NCBI GenBank assembly: GCA_010405405.1
Contig: MU004237.1
Coordinates: forward strand, 1,313,345-1,377,344
Length of the DNA stretch: 64,000 bases
DNA from: Microthyrium microscopicum
Taxonomy: Eukaryota > Ascomycota > Dothideomycetes > Microthyriales > Microthyriaceae
Direction of reading: 5' to 3'
Positions 9,924 to 22,300 of the stretch are shown here, one piece after another; the first letter of the stretch is position 1, and every line of letters begins with the position of its first letter. The translations under genes and the position numbers were made by a program. The notes below the pieces were generated by a model, which had not been told where the DNA came from, ran no database searches, and saw only the letters and a list, made by a program, of their open reading frames with translations.

Positions 9924-12900
9924 ATCTTTGGTGCGCTTGCAGACTTGCAGACCACTCTCTACAACTTTTCAGAATCCTACATCATACCCTACACTGTCCC
10001 TCGCGGCTTGGACGTACCTGTGACCACAACTCTAGAATACTACGCTGCGCCTGTGGTATTGCGAACTTGTTGATGTGCAGCAAGATGCAGCTCACGCCTC
10101 TCCCTGCCTGTCCTGATCATGCTCCCTGTAATCTGCAATCGGTTGCGCACGACGGAGCAGCAGAAGCACTGCAAATTTGCTTCTCCGCCCTTGCCAGCTT
10201 CCTACTGCTCTACTCGACTTGAAAGTTTGGTACTCCTTCAGCCTTGAATGGCAGAAAGGCACCAGACAGCGCAAATTTTGAAAGAAATCTTCAAAGTACG
10301 GCTCTGGAGCCGACGATAACGATTAGAGTACGACCGAAACCCAGAACGAGCTGAGGTCTGAAGATTTATTCCGATCTCAGGATGGTCTGAGCATATTCAG
10401 CCTAAGGTCACACGAAACACTGAAGCTTCGTCAACATATTTAGTTGATCTTGATTCGGAAATTTCATAGAGCGTTGAGAAGCAATTCCAAAGTCTGTTCG
10501 TAGGCATGAGCGCATCACCGCGAAATTACAGTGATAGCACTTGTGCATTGGTGCTCATGCCGAGTCAAGACTGAAAGGTAGTTATTTCCCGCAAGCTCAG
10601 ATGGAGAGGCTCATGGACCGGACATTTGCAGATTGTCCACATCCTACAACGGCGACCAAATCCTAGAGTACCAGGTGCAAGGTACGATATCTTAGTACAG
10701 AGTACTAAGCCCATGATCGGGCAAACCACCATCGCCCCAGGAACTTTTTTCGGAGGATGTGAGCTTTGGAAGACCAATCAGTGTCGAGACAAATTCGGGC
10801 CGAATCACAACAGGCCACTGCAAGTCTTACCAAGGCTGTACTGGGTGATGTTCTAGTTTATATTCCTTAATCGGGCGACCTCTTTGGGCACGCCAGAGAG
10901 GCCGGCAGAGGCTCATCCAAACTGTTCATGTCATGGCGTTGGCCCCGGCGGGTGACCCAACGGTCCCAAACTGTCGCATTTGCCAATGTATGAGCTCTCT
11001 AAGGCTGGGACATTCTTGATAGATTCATGGAAATGTCGACAGGCATGCCATGAGGCATATTAGCCACGGGACTGGCTTCCTAGAAACCCAGGTCTCAAGG
11101 GAGAGCAAAGCAGCAAAACCAACAGGTGCGGTAGTGGCAAGGAAAAGCCAAGATAATCATCGCAGTTGTGCAGTGGGTGAGCTGCAGCAAGTCTAAATTT
11201 GGCGCTGGACAGCTGCAGACTGCGGGCAATGCAGGTCTTTGTCAGGGGTCAACATCAGCCGAACCTGTCAAAACTGCTTGTTCTACAACCTGACAGCTGA
11301 TCATCGTGTTGGTTCCAGTTGTTGATGATAAACTCTCTCAAGTACTGGTACGTTGTTCCCCTCCAACATCCACTGATAATGGTCGACTTGTGCGGCCCGC
11401 ATGCGCTGTGTTGCTGTAACTTTTCATTTGTCAACGCCGCGTCAAATCCCATCCCCAAAACTTGCACCAGCAGGCCCAATCTCGGCCCACAGTGACACCA
11501 GTAGTAACCTCTGGTCCTGAATGCGCAAGCTGTTCCCCAAACACTTCTTGCAACTCTCTCGCTCCCGGCGGCTACTTGCATGATGTCTGTACCCATCATA
11601 CCACTCTGCTCTGCTTCAACGTTCACCACAAAGCTCCTTGGACGCCGCCGTCAACGACGGTAGCACGAAGGCGGGAGTGCGACCTCTTTCTTGAATGAGC
11701 CAATGTCGAGGAGAAACGGGGTCTAGTGTAGTTCGCGTTGGTTACGCGCTTCTCTGGAGACTGGCCCGAACGACTCCGCGTATCCCCTCCAGCTTTCCGA
11801 AGTGTCCACCCCACTCGCTAGGCTTGTTCGTACCATCAGACCTTTGATGCTGTGATCTCGGCCCCTGCCTTCAAAAGAGCTGTACAGATTTAATGTTCCG
11901 CAAGCTTTTTGCGCAGAAGGAACAATCTGGTTCGCGTAAGAGCACAGAAAAGGGGTACCCAACACAAAGCCGGCTAATCAGGTGTCTTTGATGAGGAGGA
12001 TTTTTTGTCGCCGAAAAAGCATGATTGACAAAAACACGAGAGAACTTTCCTTGCCGGACCCTTTTTTTTTGTTATCCAGATTTCAGCGTCAAGAGAGTGG
12101 ATGGTAGAAAAAGCCCCCCGCATCCGAACCTGTCAACGAGCTGTCATCCAAACATAGCCAAGGGGCTACGGTGATCAGTCTTGCATATCACGCTTAATTG
12201 GACTGCTGATGAGGTTTGGTCCACTTGTCGCATATCATTCGTCAAGATATCAAGGGACGATCCGCTACGGTAAGCTTCCCGATGTCAAAGTCAATTGATG
12301 TGCGACAAGACTTGTTGCCAACTTGCCACGCCTGCCACGTCTCTGCATCAACAATGGAGGAGAAAGTATTGAGAACGGCCAAACTGACCAGTCATGCTCT
12401 TTCCAAGTTTCCAGTCTTGAGTTTTCGCAAAACGTTGAACGGTCGTTGGAAATGAACTTGGCGTGATTGATAAGAGGTTAGCCTCCAATATAGAGGCGCG
12501 GAAGGCTAGAATTTGTTGAAGCTTGAATGATATTCGACCCCTGTCATTGGCCAATTTGCCTACCACGTACCTGCGCATCTCCATTTGATGCTCAGTGGAG
12601 CGCGGCTCTTGATCAAAATAATTGATTTATCGAGACTTCTTCGGCGCCACGATCCGACCGTCTTTTCTCTCATTCTTCCAGTCGATATGGCTCTGGCTTG
12701 GTACCAATTGATCTCCGCCCCCAGTTGAAAACTCGCGTCTTTTGTTCAATGGCTTCAGCCCATAATGCAGTAAACAAATGATCTGGCGCATGACCATTAC
12801 CCGGAGTACAAGATATAAAATTATAGCGCGATACATCAAGCACTCAATGGGACCGAAACAGTCCGCCACAAGCACCTCCAGGAAAGTCGGACCAACGGCG

Positions 12901-13348
12901 CGTTCAAAAAACGCCCGATATCAAAAACCTTGTTCAGCTCAAGGAGCTTGCGGAGAGATCTTTCTATCCTGGCGAGCTAGAAATCGTGGTCCACCCAAAA
13001 CATCACCCATCTTGACTCGGGACCGGTCGATAGTCGGCCCTTTTCAATCTCGCAATCTCCTAAGTATTACACCATCGGAGTTTCCACAGTGGAGAAAAAG
13101 CCTTCCGCAATCCTGCATAAAAAAGGTCCATATCAATTTCAAATCAACTTACAAGACCAGATTCAACTACATAATTATTCATGCAACTTGCATAACCCAG
13201 AAGCCTGGATTTGACAGCGGCATAACGTATGTTCTAGAGCTAACGCAAAGGGGGCGCCTCGAAGTGAAATTGGCTGGAGAGACACGAGTCTTAGTGGTCC
13301 GTGGTGCGGTAAGGCTGCATGAAGCTTGACAGGACACTATTTAAGCCG

Positions 13349-13396
13349 CGCAGAAAAAAGTTTCCTGAGTCGCGAATCGTTGCACTTTTTTCTGCG
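13349..13396. repeat. 13-bp perfect inverted repeat with 22-base loop
   Basis: CGCAGAAAAAAGT at 13349-13361 pairs exactly with ACTTTTTTCTGCG at 13384-13396. No element ends or coding frame explain it. Confidence 0.6.
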
Positions 13397-15272
13397 GGCG
13401 CTCCGCATGACAGCTTACCTTTGATTTTGGCTAGGGCTTTTTATTTAGGACGATGAAGCAGGTACCGAAGAGGCGTTTGCAATATAGCTTGGTAGGCGGA
13501 CGGTAACTGCTGCTGCGCTGAATGTAGTTCATGTACCGTAGTGTACTACTTTACTAAAGACTGGTACAGTGGCGTTTTTTGGTTTATTGTACGGAAGACT
13601 ACAGCCAAGATGACATGATGCCAAGAAGAGTTTTCTCGATACTTTTTGGCATTTGAATATTTTGAACTTGTAGATTTCCATGTTCTGAGGAACGGTTGAT
13701 CGCTGTTGCGTCGATCGCATCATGCCTATTGTCTCTGGACGACGATCGGTATAATCAACCAGTCGATAGTTTTAGAAGAGATATTATCAGATTATGCAAT
13801 GCTCCCTTGTTATATTATGTCTATTGCTTACGAGATCATCCGATTGTAGTCTTTGTTGTTGCGCGGTTGACTTGGCCAATATCTGAAGAGTCTAGAGATA
13901 TGAGGAATCGAGCTGAGTTGCGAGTATCGATATGCCAATTGTAAGAAAAGAAATCGAACTCTCAAGTGCCAATGTATGATGGACAACTTACATAATCGGA
14001 TTTCAATAGCTATTTGGACCCCAAAATGTGTTGTTTGAAAATGCTTCCAATAAAATCATGGCACACCAATATAAAAAGGAACCTGTGCCATCTGTGCCTA
14101 TAGCCTCAAAAGCTCGAGAAGCATAAGCAAGTCAGTCTATTTATTGAAACCAGAATTCACATCTGTTGGCTATTGTCGTCGAGTGCATCTGTTTGTTTAG
14201 AAGATAAAAGTCTTCTCCGCTTTACATATACTTGTTTTCTCGGGCGTCAACAATCAATTATCACTTTTTACAATGCTCTTGGGCTATTTTCCAGACCGAA
14301 TTGTCTGCCTACCTATCGAATTAAGCCGTAAATACACGATAAGTTCTGATGAGTGCTAGCTCAGTTGTTCTACGCATGGTCGCATCATTGCAGTATTGCT
14401 TTGACAGCTGTATACTTCTCGACTCTATGATGTCAGCTCGAATTGAGACGTCTGATCTGTTCCATAATCCGTCTAAAGGCATATCGCATACGACTTCCGG
14501 TATCCATTACTGGCTCAATCATTCCAAAGCAGGCTTGCAAACGTAATCAAGAACCCATTTCAAAACACTCGATTCCGTCAAGTTTTCGCAAAATGTAATG
14601 TTGTGCGAGAAATGCCGACAGCATACCACAACAGCCTAATATCGTCCATGGCTCAATTTAGTTCTGTGTACATATCTCGCAGAGTATTACAGTGCCTATA
14701 CCGTGTTCAAGTGCGATTATACGTCGTTTACTATGACTACGAGGTCGTGATGTTACAGTGACGTTTCGATATTTTTTTAGCATGGATTGTGAATTTTGAA
14801 CATGCAAACTTGCACTGCTTAGCGCTCTGCTACTGAAAATATATGATCTATAGAGTACAGTAGAATGGAAGATATGACCCAAGTAAATGATGCACTTATG
14901 CTCTGTATATGTTGTGCTTCCATTATCATTATACACAGTCTCTTCACACAGATTTTGCCTACTTGTTTAAACACGAACTTTCATATAATAACTGCAGACC
15001 CATATTTTGTGGGTAGAAATCTAAGCCAGAGCTCATGACTGTTCTTTTAGCATTGCCGAACTTTATATGGACTTGATACGTCGATCTTTGTGTGCTTCCC
15101 AGCAGATATGATGCTCATACATTAAACAGGTTGATCTATCATTCTATCCGAATACTCTCCTTTTACGTCCATCACACTAAGTACGGTCTCATTGAGCACA
15201 CAGCCCGCAAGAGCCTTTCCTGTCTACCAGTCTCCGTATATCAATTATCTTCCGAACACTCAGTTATCCCCA

Positions 15273-16181
15273 TCACCGCACCAACGCATCCCGAATCTCA
15301 ACCCTCGCCTTCCCATCCCGACATCCCAAAAACCGCACACTACTCAAATCCCTAACAACCCAATCCGCACCAGCACCAACAACCTCACCCACCGCATGAC
15401 TAGTCGCCAAACCCAGCACCTTACACCCCGCCGCCCGTCCAGCTCTGATACCCGCCGGCGCATCTTCCACCACCAACACTGACCCCTCTAAGCCCTGATC
15501 GTTCCCTGATCCTTCCATGCCGATCTTCTTTAGACCAAGTTGATAGCAAGAGGGATCGGGCTTCCCGTTCAACACATCCTGCGCACAAACTAAATGCTCC
15601 GGCCTAGTTAACCCCAACACTTCCAACCATCCACTGACCAACGCACGCGTGCCGGACGTGACGATGGCCCAGGGAGCGGAGGCTGATGAGAGGGTGGCGA
15701 GGAGGGTGCGGGCGCCCGGGATTTCGACGGCGGAGGAGGCGTAGCGTTTTGGAATTACTGCTTCTAGGCTGTTGACATCTAGTGGCTTGTCAGTGAACGG
15801 GAACTTGGTGATCAGGGAACAGAGAAAGGGGAGGTAACATACATTCCCAATTCGCCTTTGACGGATCATGTACAGCCAACACATCAATTGAGCGTCTACC
15901 ATGTGAAGTGGCGAGGATGACAGCGGGATCGATGTTGAGTTCGCTGGCGATTTGTGTCCAGTGTTGGATGATTGCTTCCGTAGAGTCTATTATGGTACCG
16001 TCCATGTCGAAAAGCTAAACATCATTACTATCAAAACACTGAATATAGGTAGCTTATGCAAGAAACATACGAAGCCAGAGAATTCTAGAATTTCAGGCGG
16101 AGCAGAAAAGTCTGCTTGTTCTAATTCTTGAGCATTATGTAGTCGGATTTGTTCTTCCTCGCTCTTGCTAGTCGTCGACAT
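15273..16181 (-). CDS. GPP1: Glycerol-3-phosphate phosphatase (HAD superfamily, GPP1/GPP2-like)
   Basis: Exons 16181-16071, 16014-15843 and 15778-15273 splice to 262 residues. After a 37-residue leader the HAD motif I follows as LFDMDGTIID (nucleophile D40, acid D42). Next come SHGRRSID, the splice-restored WEYVNSLEAVIPKRY, motif II in VTSGTRA, the motif III lysine in NGKPDPSCY, and motif IV VVVEDAPAGIRAG. This order and wording match yeast Gpp1/Gpp2 closely. The enzyme removes phosphate from glycerol-3-phosphate, the last step of glycerol production for osmotic and redox balance, in the cytosol. A related sugar-phosphate phosphatase activity is possible. A TATA-like box and a CACGTG site lie just upstream. 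Confidence 0.9.
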
Positions 16182-17227
16182 AGTTGTGGGTCAAGTGTAT
16201 TAGTTACAAATCCAGAAGGGACCTATGATGTTAAAGAATGTAGTCGGAAGGAAGCAAGAAGTTGCAAACGACTAGGATAGCTCCGGAAACTTTTTATATC
16301 CACGTTGACCACGTGTGAAGGACTCAATAAATGTAAGCGCTTATGCAGGTTCAGTTAGCATCGTGGATCCAGGGCGGAAATAAACTATTGCACGTTGAAC
16401 CTGGGAAGTGAAGAGTAGAAAAATTCTCAGCCTCGCGCCCTATTTCAAATTGTCGTTAACAGCAATAATGAAGGTCGCATTATGAACAAGGATCACAATA
16501 TCAAGTTAAGTAGAGGCAAGTATTTAAACGAAAAGCAGGTCCATTAATTATTATTTTCCATGCAACTTCAGCTAGCTATGAGCCTCAATGGCCGCTTGTA
16601 CAACAACCCAATAAGGCAGAGTACGCAAGGGTATATCAAGGGTATTGTTGAGTTTTGGGTATTCGCAGAGAAAAACCAAAGAGTAAAATAAGACGCGTAA
16701 AGCAAAAAACAAAAACAAGACATACAAATGATAAGAAGAGATACAAGTCAAAACATGAGCACCAAGCACACATGGTTTTCAACTCAAATCTACTTCCGTT
16801 CTTTGCAATATTCCACCCGTTCATCCACCTTCCAACAACCACTAGAGAAGATCATCAAGCGGCAATGCAATTCGCAGGAACAAAAGCAAGTGGTATCAGT
16901 CTAGCCTAACAAAAACAAGAGAAAACAGGGTATATCCAATGAGACGCCGTATCCTGATGGAGACGACGGGTATGTGGGTTATGCTAAGAGCATACTTTTG
17001 GTGCCTTTTGTGGCATTTTTTGGTGCGTTGAAAACAAAATTGGGGAATCATGGGTATTTGTACTTGTAAAAGCAACATGATAGCTTTGCGTGATGCTTGT
17101 TAGCAAATGCAAAAAATCATTCGTTCTGAGGCGCGTTACAAAAGCGGCGGACCACGAAGTGAAGAGCTTTCTAGATGTTAGTCCAAGCAGAGACGAAAAA
17201 GGCAAGCGAAACTCACCCACTAGCTTT
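16182..17227. other. Intergenic region: phosphatase promoter and Meu6-like gene 3' end
   Basis: Besides the TATA/E-box near 16.3 kb, no features are supported. A good GT donor just after the Meu6-like stop codon (about 17,215) hints at a spliced 3' UTR for that gene. Confidence 0.5.
16291..16315 (-). promoter_or_regulatory. TATA-like box and CACGTG E-box upstream of the glycerol-3-phosphatase gene
   Basis: On the gene's strand GATATAAAAA (about 16290-16300) lies about 110 bp before the start codon, with CACGTG at 16310-16315 just upstream. CACGTG is a bHLH binding site in fungi; the link to regulation is inferred. Confidence 0.4.
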
Positions 17228-19389
17228 CTAAGCGGTGGCCGAAACAGTGGCAGATGCTGGAGGAGCAGTGCCAACATTCACAGCCTCAGGAACGACATCA
17301 CCAATGGACTTTGGAGCTTCCTCGGTCTTGGGCTCAGCCTCCTTAGTGGCCTCTGGGGCAGCTTCAGTTGGCTTGACATCCTCGGCCTTCTCATCGATCT
17401 TTGGGGCCTCCTCGACGGTCTTCTCGGTAGGCTTGACCTTCTTGGGTTCCTTGTGGCGGAAAGCCTTGCTAATGCTTCGACCAAGTCCCCCAAGAATCTT
17501 GTTCTCCTTGCCAGCAGGCTTAGCCTCCTTATCGGTGGTGGCAGCAGTCTCTTCGGCAGGAGTTTCGGTGGCAGCGGCAGGGGTCTCGGTGGTGGCAGCA
17601 ACAGGCTCCTCGACTGGCTTGGCAACCTCCTCGACAGGCTTCGTGTCTTCCTTGACGGCTTCTTCAGTCTTGGTCTCCTCAGATGGCTTCACCTCTTCCT
17701 TGAGATCCTTTGGCTTCTTGTCACCCTTGCGGAACTGACCACTGATGGTGTCGAAGAAAGAGCTTCGGCGTTTGTTGTCCTTTAGAGCTGTGGGTGCGCT
17801 GATTGTTGGCTCTTCAGCCTTGGTCTCGGCGCCGTTGGTAGCAGCAATGATGGCAGCTGGCTCAGCGGAAGTACCAGCAATCTCGGTGGATGGCTCCTCA
17901 ATCTTGGGAGGCTCAGCAGAGATTGGCTCAACAGCTGGGGCAGCTTCTTCGGCCTTGGTCTCGGTCTCAGAGGCGGCGATGGGAAGCTCGGGCTTCTTCT
18001 CGCTGGTTGGGCTACGAGCACCCTTGACGAAGTCAAAGAACTTGGAGCTACGACGAGTCTTGTTATCGGGCTTCTTGATCTCATCAACAGCCTTGGTCTC
18101 TTCAAGAGGCTTGGTCTCAGTGGCCTCAGCAGCAGCGATTGGCAGAGCTGGGGTCTCTGGAGCCTCAACGGCTTCAGTGGCTTCAGTGGCTGCAGTTGTT
18201 AGCATATAATTACATACATAGGCTTAATCAAATTGAACTTACCAGCTGGTTCGGTCACGGCTTCGGTGGTCTCTTCAGCCTTTGGTGTCTCAGGAGCAAC
18301 TTCAGTATCCTTCTTTCCCTGGAGACGGTCGAGGAACTTCTTGCTGCGAGATTGAGAGCGGTCCTTGATAGCGCGCTTCTTGTCAGTGGTTTCTGGGGCA
18401 CGAGCACGCTCATCAGTGCTCTTCTTTGGTGAAGAACCAGTAGCAGCTGCTGCAAGGCCACCTGCAACTACAGCTGGTTTGCCTGCATCGACGGTTAGAA
18501 TGGATGCGGACTAACGCGCCATGACGTTCCAGGAAAAGCAATTTTCAGGAAAATTGATCTGCTGGAGCTTTGACCTCGCGAAATAGTATGGATAGGGTTA
18601 ACATACTGAGCTTCTCAAGAGACTCTTTATAGCCTTCGGAGCCATGGACTTCCTCCTTCTTGGCCTTGGCCTCCTCGATCTTCTCCTTGATGGCGACGAG
18701 CCAGCTATCACGGGTAGCGGCAAGATCAGCAACGAGAGAGTGCTGCTTTCCATGAGCCTTGAAGCTGATTTCAGTTGGGCCAATTGGCTTCAAGTCATCA
18801 ACTTGGGCCTTGTACTCGTTAGCGGAAATTCCTATTCTCGATTCTAGGAATCTTACCAGATTGATAACACCCTTGGGGGTATCTTTGGTGTCGTGCTTAG
18901 AGTAGAAAAGCAGACCCTTTCCAGTTTGTCCAGCCCAAGCAATGTTCTCCTTGATATCAGTCTTGGTGGGCTTGATCAAATGCTGAAGCTTTTCGTGTGC
19001 AATGGCATCAGAGCCAAAGTAAAAGTGGAATTTATCCTTCAAGCCAATAAGAGACCTGTAGAGAAATCGATATTAGCACGTGTTTGCATTGATATTATCT
19101 TGAGCGTATAGGGCTGGACATACTTGATTGAGTTTCCACCAGCATAAGCTAGAGTTCCCTCATAGATTGGCTTGGCCTCCTCCTTGACTGGTTCAGCCTC
19201 TTTGACTTCTTCGGTGGGCTTTGCAGCCTCTTCGGTCTTGGCAGCTTCTTCAGTAGCAACAGCTGGTGTCTCAGTAGAGGGAGCGGCCTCAGTGGCAGCT
19301 GGAGTAGCCTCAGCGGCGGGTGTTGGCTCAACAGCTGGAACTGTTGGCTCGAGAAGAGGGACAACGGTAGGTTTCTGTTCTTCGGACAT
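17228..19389 (-). CDS. PH-domain protein of the fungal Meu6 family with long Glu/Ala/Pro/Thr-rich tail
   Basis: Exons 19389-19124, 19055-18607, 18482-18243 and 18189-17228 splice in frame to 638 residues. Residues 1-75 are a low-complexity acidic leader. About 76-235 form the PH-like domain of Schizosaccharomyces Meu6 (IYEGTLAYAGGNSIK, LKDKFHFYFGSD, GKGLLFYSKHD, TEISFKAHGKQHSLVA, DSWLVAIKEKI). The remaining 400 residues are disordered and hold four spaced basic/aromatic patches: SRSKKFLDRLQGKK, RRSSKFFDFVKG, RRSSFFDTISGQFRKGDKK and GRSISKAFRHKEPKK. PH domains bind phosphoinositides or proteins, so a membrane-edge role is likely; the exact function is unknown. A 42-nt GT-AG segment (18815-18856) inside exon 2 is in frame either way, so the true protein may be 14 residues shorter. 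Confidence 0.82.
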
Positions 19390-22300
19390 GGCGAAGGATG
19401 TGATAAACAGATAGGTCGAAAAAAGGGATTAGGAGAGAGTAAGGAAGGAATTAAAAAGTGATAAGGCTCGCGATTAGATGGCACGCGTGCTCGTGAAGGA
19501 GAGATGAGAATGGACAGGAACAAGGGAGATGGATGACCCGATGTGTAACTTTGATGAAGAAAGTTGATGAGAGAAAGCAAGAAGAAGAGGAGAAGCAGGA
19601 TTCGGGAAGCAAGATAAAGTGAATTAGTGGAAATGGGGAGCGTGGTGCACAGATCAGTCGTGGTCGCTAGAGCAGCAAGAGGCAAGAGCAGTCTGAGCAA
19701 AAGAGAAAGAGCGACATCAACCAAAGGCAAGAACCATCAGCGCCTCTGGAGTCAGCAACGACCAGCCCGGGGCCACTCCTTCCTAACAAGCCAATAGACG
19801 GGAAGGAACGTCCACCACAGGCCGTCCAGGCAAAGGTACGGAGCGCTGGCTGAACAAGGGGGAGCAAGAGCTATCTCCCTAATAATTACTCTCCCGGCTC
19901 AAATCACAAGGGTTTTACACGAATCCTCAGGACTTGAGGAGTTGAGATCACATCTTCGGTATTATTCATGTCGGCTACATTGAAGATGCATTGAAACTCC
20001 ATGAGTTTATTGACAGTTCATGCACCCCATCATGCAAACTCAGCATTGCTTCTTCGTCCTGACTCTGGCCACGGTAAAATGGTGATACGCGAAACTATTT
20101 TCTGCCTCGCACCAAAAAAACTCGCGACGAGAAGAGCAGCTTCAACGCCAGGGTCTTCAAGCGCGCCGAACGGGAACCCTCGTTGCCAGGGATCAGGGCT
20201 CGTCGCAACTTGATGCTACACCTTTTTAGGATACGCCAGGCTGAACGAAAGCCAATCAGGTCTATCCGCGCTGTGCTCATGGCCTCGCACGTGCCTCGTG
20301 TCGTGCCTTCCACTTGGGAAATTATCATGAGCTTTTCTTGTTCCATCCAGCAATTACCGTCGAGTTGCTCCTTCTTCAACGCCTGTTTGGTAGATATCAA
20401 GATGCAATCTGCTCTTCTTTCCACATTTCCTCTCATCTTCTTACACTCATCTCTTCTGGCGCCTGCATAATATCACTCTTTCGCTTGTTGACACTTCATG
20501 CAGATTGACATCAAAATGGCCAAAATTATGCCACAACCCGCTGTAGCAAATCTCCGACCACGCTATCATTTGCCAACCTGCCGCCCCTACTATTTAGTAC
20601 TAGTTCTTCCTACGGCATTTAAACAATGCCCATCAAACTACAGTTCTATTACCCACAAACACTACAAATACTAAACATCTTCAGGTAGATAGATTAACAC
20701 ACATCCTATTCCTATGTTCTATATTGCTATTACCGCACACCCACAATATCTATTCATATAGAAAACAACCAGTCCCCTCACATTAGCTCTATCGGCCATC
20801 TAATTATTCTTGCAATCAATCCTGGCTGCTCCACCTGTGCCGATCTCTGCAGCTCGAGCCGTTTGAGGCCTGCAACTCAAACTCAACCTCAGCCATTTTC
20901 CATTCAATCGTTGCACAAATTGATAATGCAGGCCCTCCCCTCCATCAAAACCCTGCCTCGCATTGATGATAAGACTGCCTTGGCCATTCTTCAACAACAT
21001 TTGGTTCTTTTGTCAACAACTCTAAACATACCCAGCACCTCGATCTAGCCTCATCCGCCTACAAAGATACCTGGAAGTCTCCCTAGCGCCATTTGACAGA
21101 GTGTGTAGATCTCGCCCAGCGAATTTTCATACACATCATCTGCCCTAGCAAAGAAAATATGGGCCGCTTTCAGTCAAAGGCATCTCAAGTCCCGTTTGGC
21201 CAAGACTATACAAAGGCTCATGATTGCGGAATAGACTTGCTTTCAGCCTGTTAGTTGACTGGTTTGATGCAGGCCAAATGCACGTCGCCATGATCTTGTC
21301 CAACAACAGCTGCAGTTGTGGTTACATGGGCCTGCTTTAACCAATCACTTGCGTGAAACATGCCGATTGTCCATGAACCTGTGACACTCCCCATCAGGCC
21401 CGTTTTCGAATTGTTAATGCTTCGCCACTTTTTTATACAAGAGAAGAATGAACATGCGAGATATTGACCGGTTTGAACCTTCCAAGTTGATATCGACACA
21501 GTACTGACCAAAGACATGAACATTACTACTCCATGAAACAATGTCAGATCAAAACGTTTGATTCTGAAGTGACAGATGACAGGAAACGAAAATGTTTTGA
21601 TAAGAGTAACAAATCAAACTAACGATCTCAAATCCGTCCATCCCACCATCAAATCCAACTTCAATCCACGATCTCCAAAGCATCCCACATGACCAACCTG
21701 TGTATCAGGAACATAAAAAACCCACCCCAACATGAATCGTCCCCCAAAAGTCAAAACTGATGTGCAAATAGTGCAATACGCAACCCCAATCCCGCAAGAT
21801 ACCGCCAGCTTGCGTAGTAGATACATGCAACCCACTGCACTGGAATGTAATGTCGTCGCATGACACACACCATCTCATGGATAACTGCAGCGGATCCTCG
21901 TCCAGACAACCATCCTGATATCTCGGCCATTAACCAAACATCTAGTGTTCACAAATCGCACACCTGCACACCGACACTGCTCAATCCTGGATCGATCTAG
22001 ATTATCTAGCCTGATGAAGCTGGAAATCTGATTATCTGAGAAGCCTTCTGGCCAGTGGTTTGTAGCTCGCTCAGCTCACCTTGCTAAAGAGACCAGCTTC
22101 CCTACCTACCACCCTGCCTGTAGGTAACCCAGCAATCTCCAGGTAACTCACCGTACATCTAACGTCATATACCTCCCATTTGCCGCTATCTACGAATCCA
22201 CATACCACACTGTTATCCATCGCACAAGACATACCATCCATATCGTGAATTCCAAGCAGTAGATTTCCTTGAGCACGTGAGCAACAGATATCCAGAATTC

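Larger units (their letters stand above)
9150..15272. other. About 6.1-kb gene-poor region upstream of the homeobox gene
   Basis: No convincing gene on either strand. The part next to the homeobox start (9470-9600) is a polypurine tract on this strand, hence CT-rich on the gene's own strand, as in fungal leader/promoter DNA. Other local structure: a CTGGCA cluster (9706-9800), a 9-bp tandem repeat ACCTGCAAG x3 (9897-9923), and a 13-bp perfect hairpin (13349-13396). The longest frame (12778-13329, 183 codons) has no domain and atypical start context. The right half is likely the 3' flank of the phosphatase gene. Confidence 0.55.

Noticed and set aside
9432-9955. Overlapping Ser/Pro/Leu-rich minus-strand frames
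   Set aside because: Explained by the CT-rich leader tract of the homeobox gene.
12440-13090. Peptide NLLSITPSxFP encoded at 13052 (plus) and again at about 12,460 (minus) with different codons
   Set aside because: Curious, but surrounding residues do not align and neither frame looks like a gene; most likely coincidence.
12778-13329. 183-codon frame in the region upstream of the homeobox gene
   Set aside because: No domain, no conserved composition, weak start; probably chance.
17090-18209. Long plus-strand frames opposite the Meu6-like gene (Gly/Leu/Ser/Val-rich)
   Set aside because: Low-complexity mirror of the Glu/Ala/Pro/Thr-rich coding strand, whose exons splice to a known domain.
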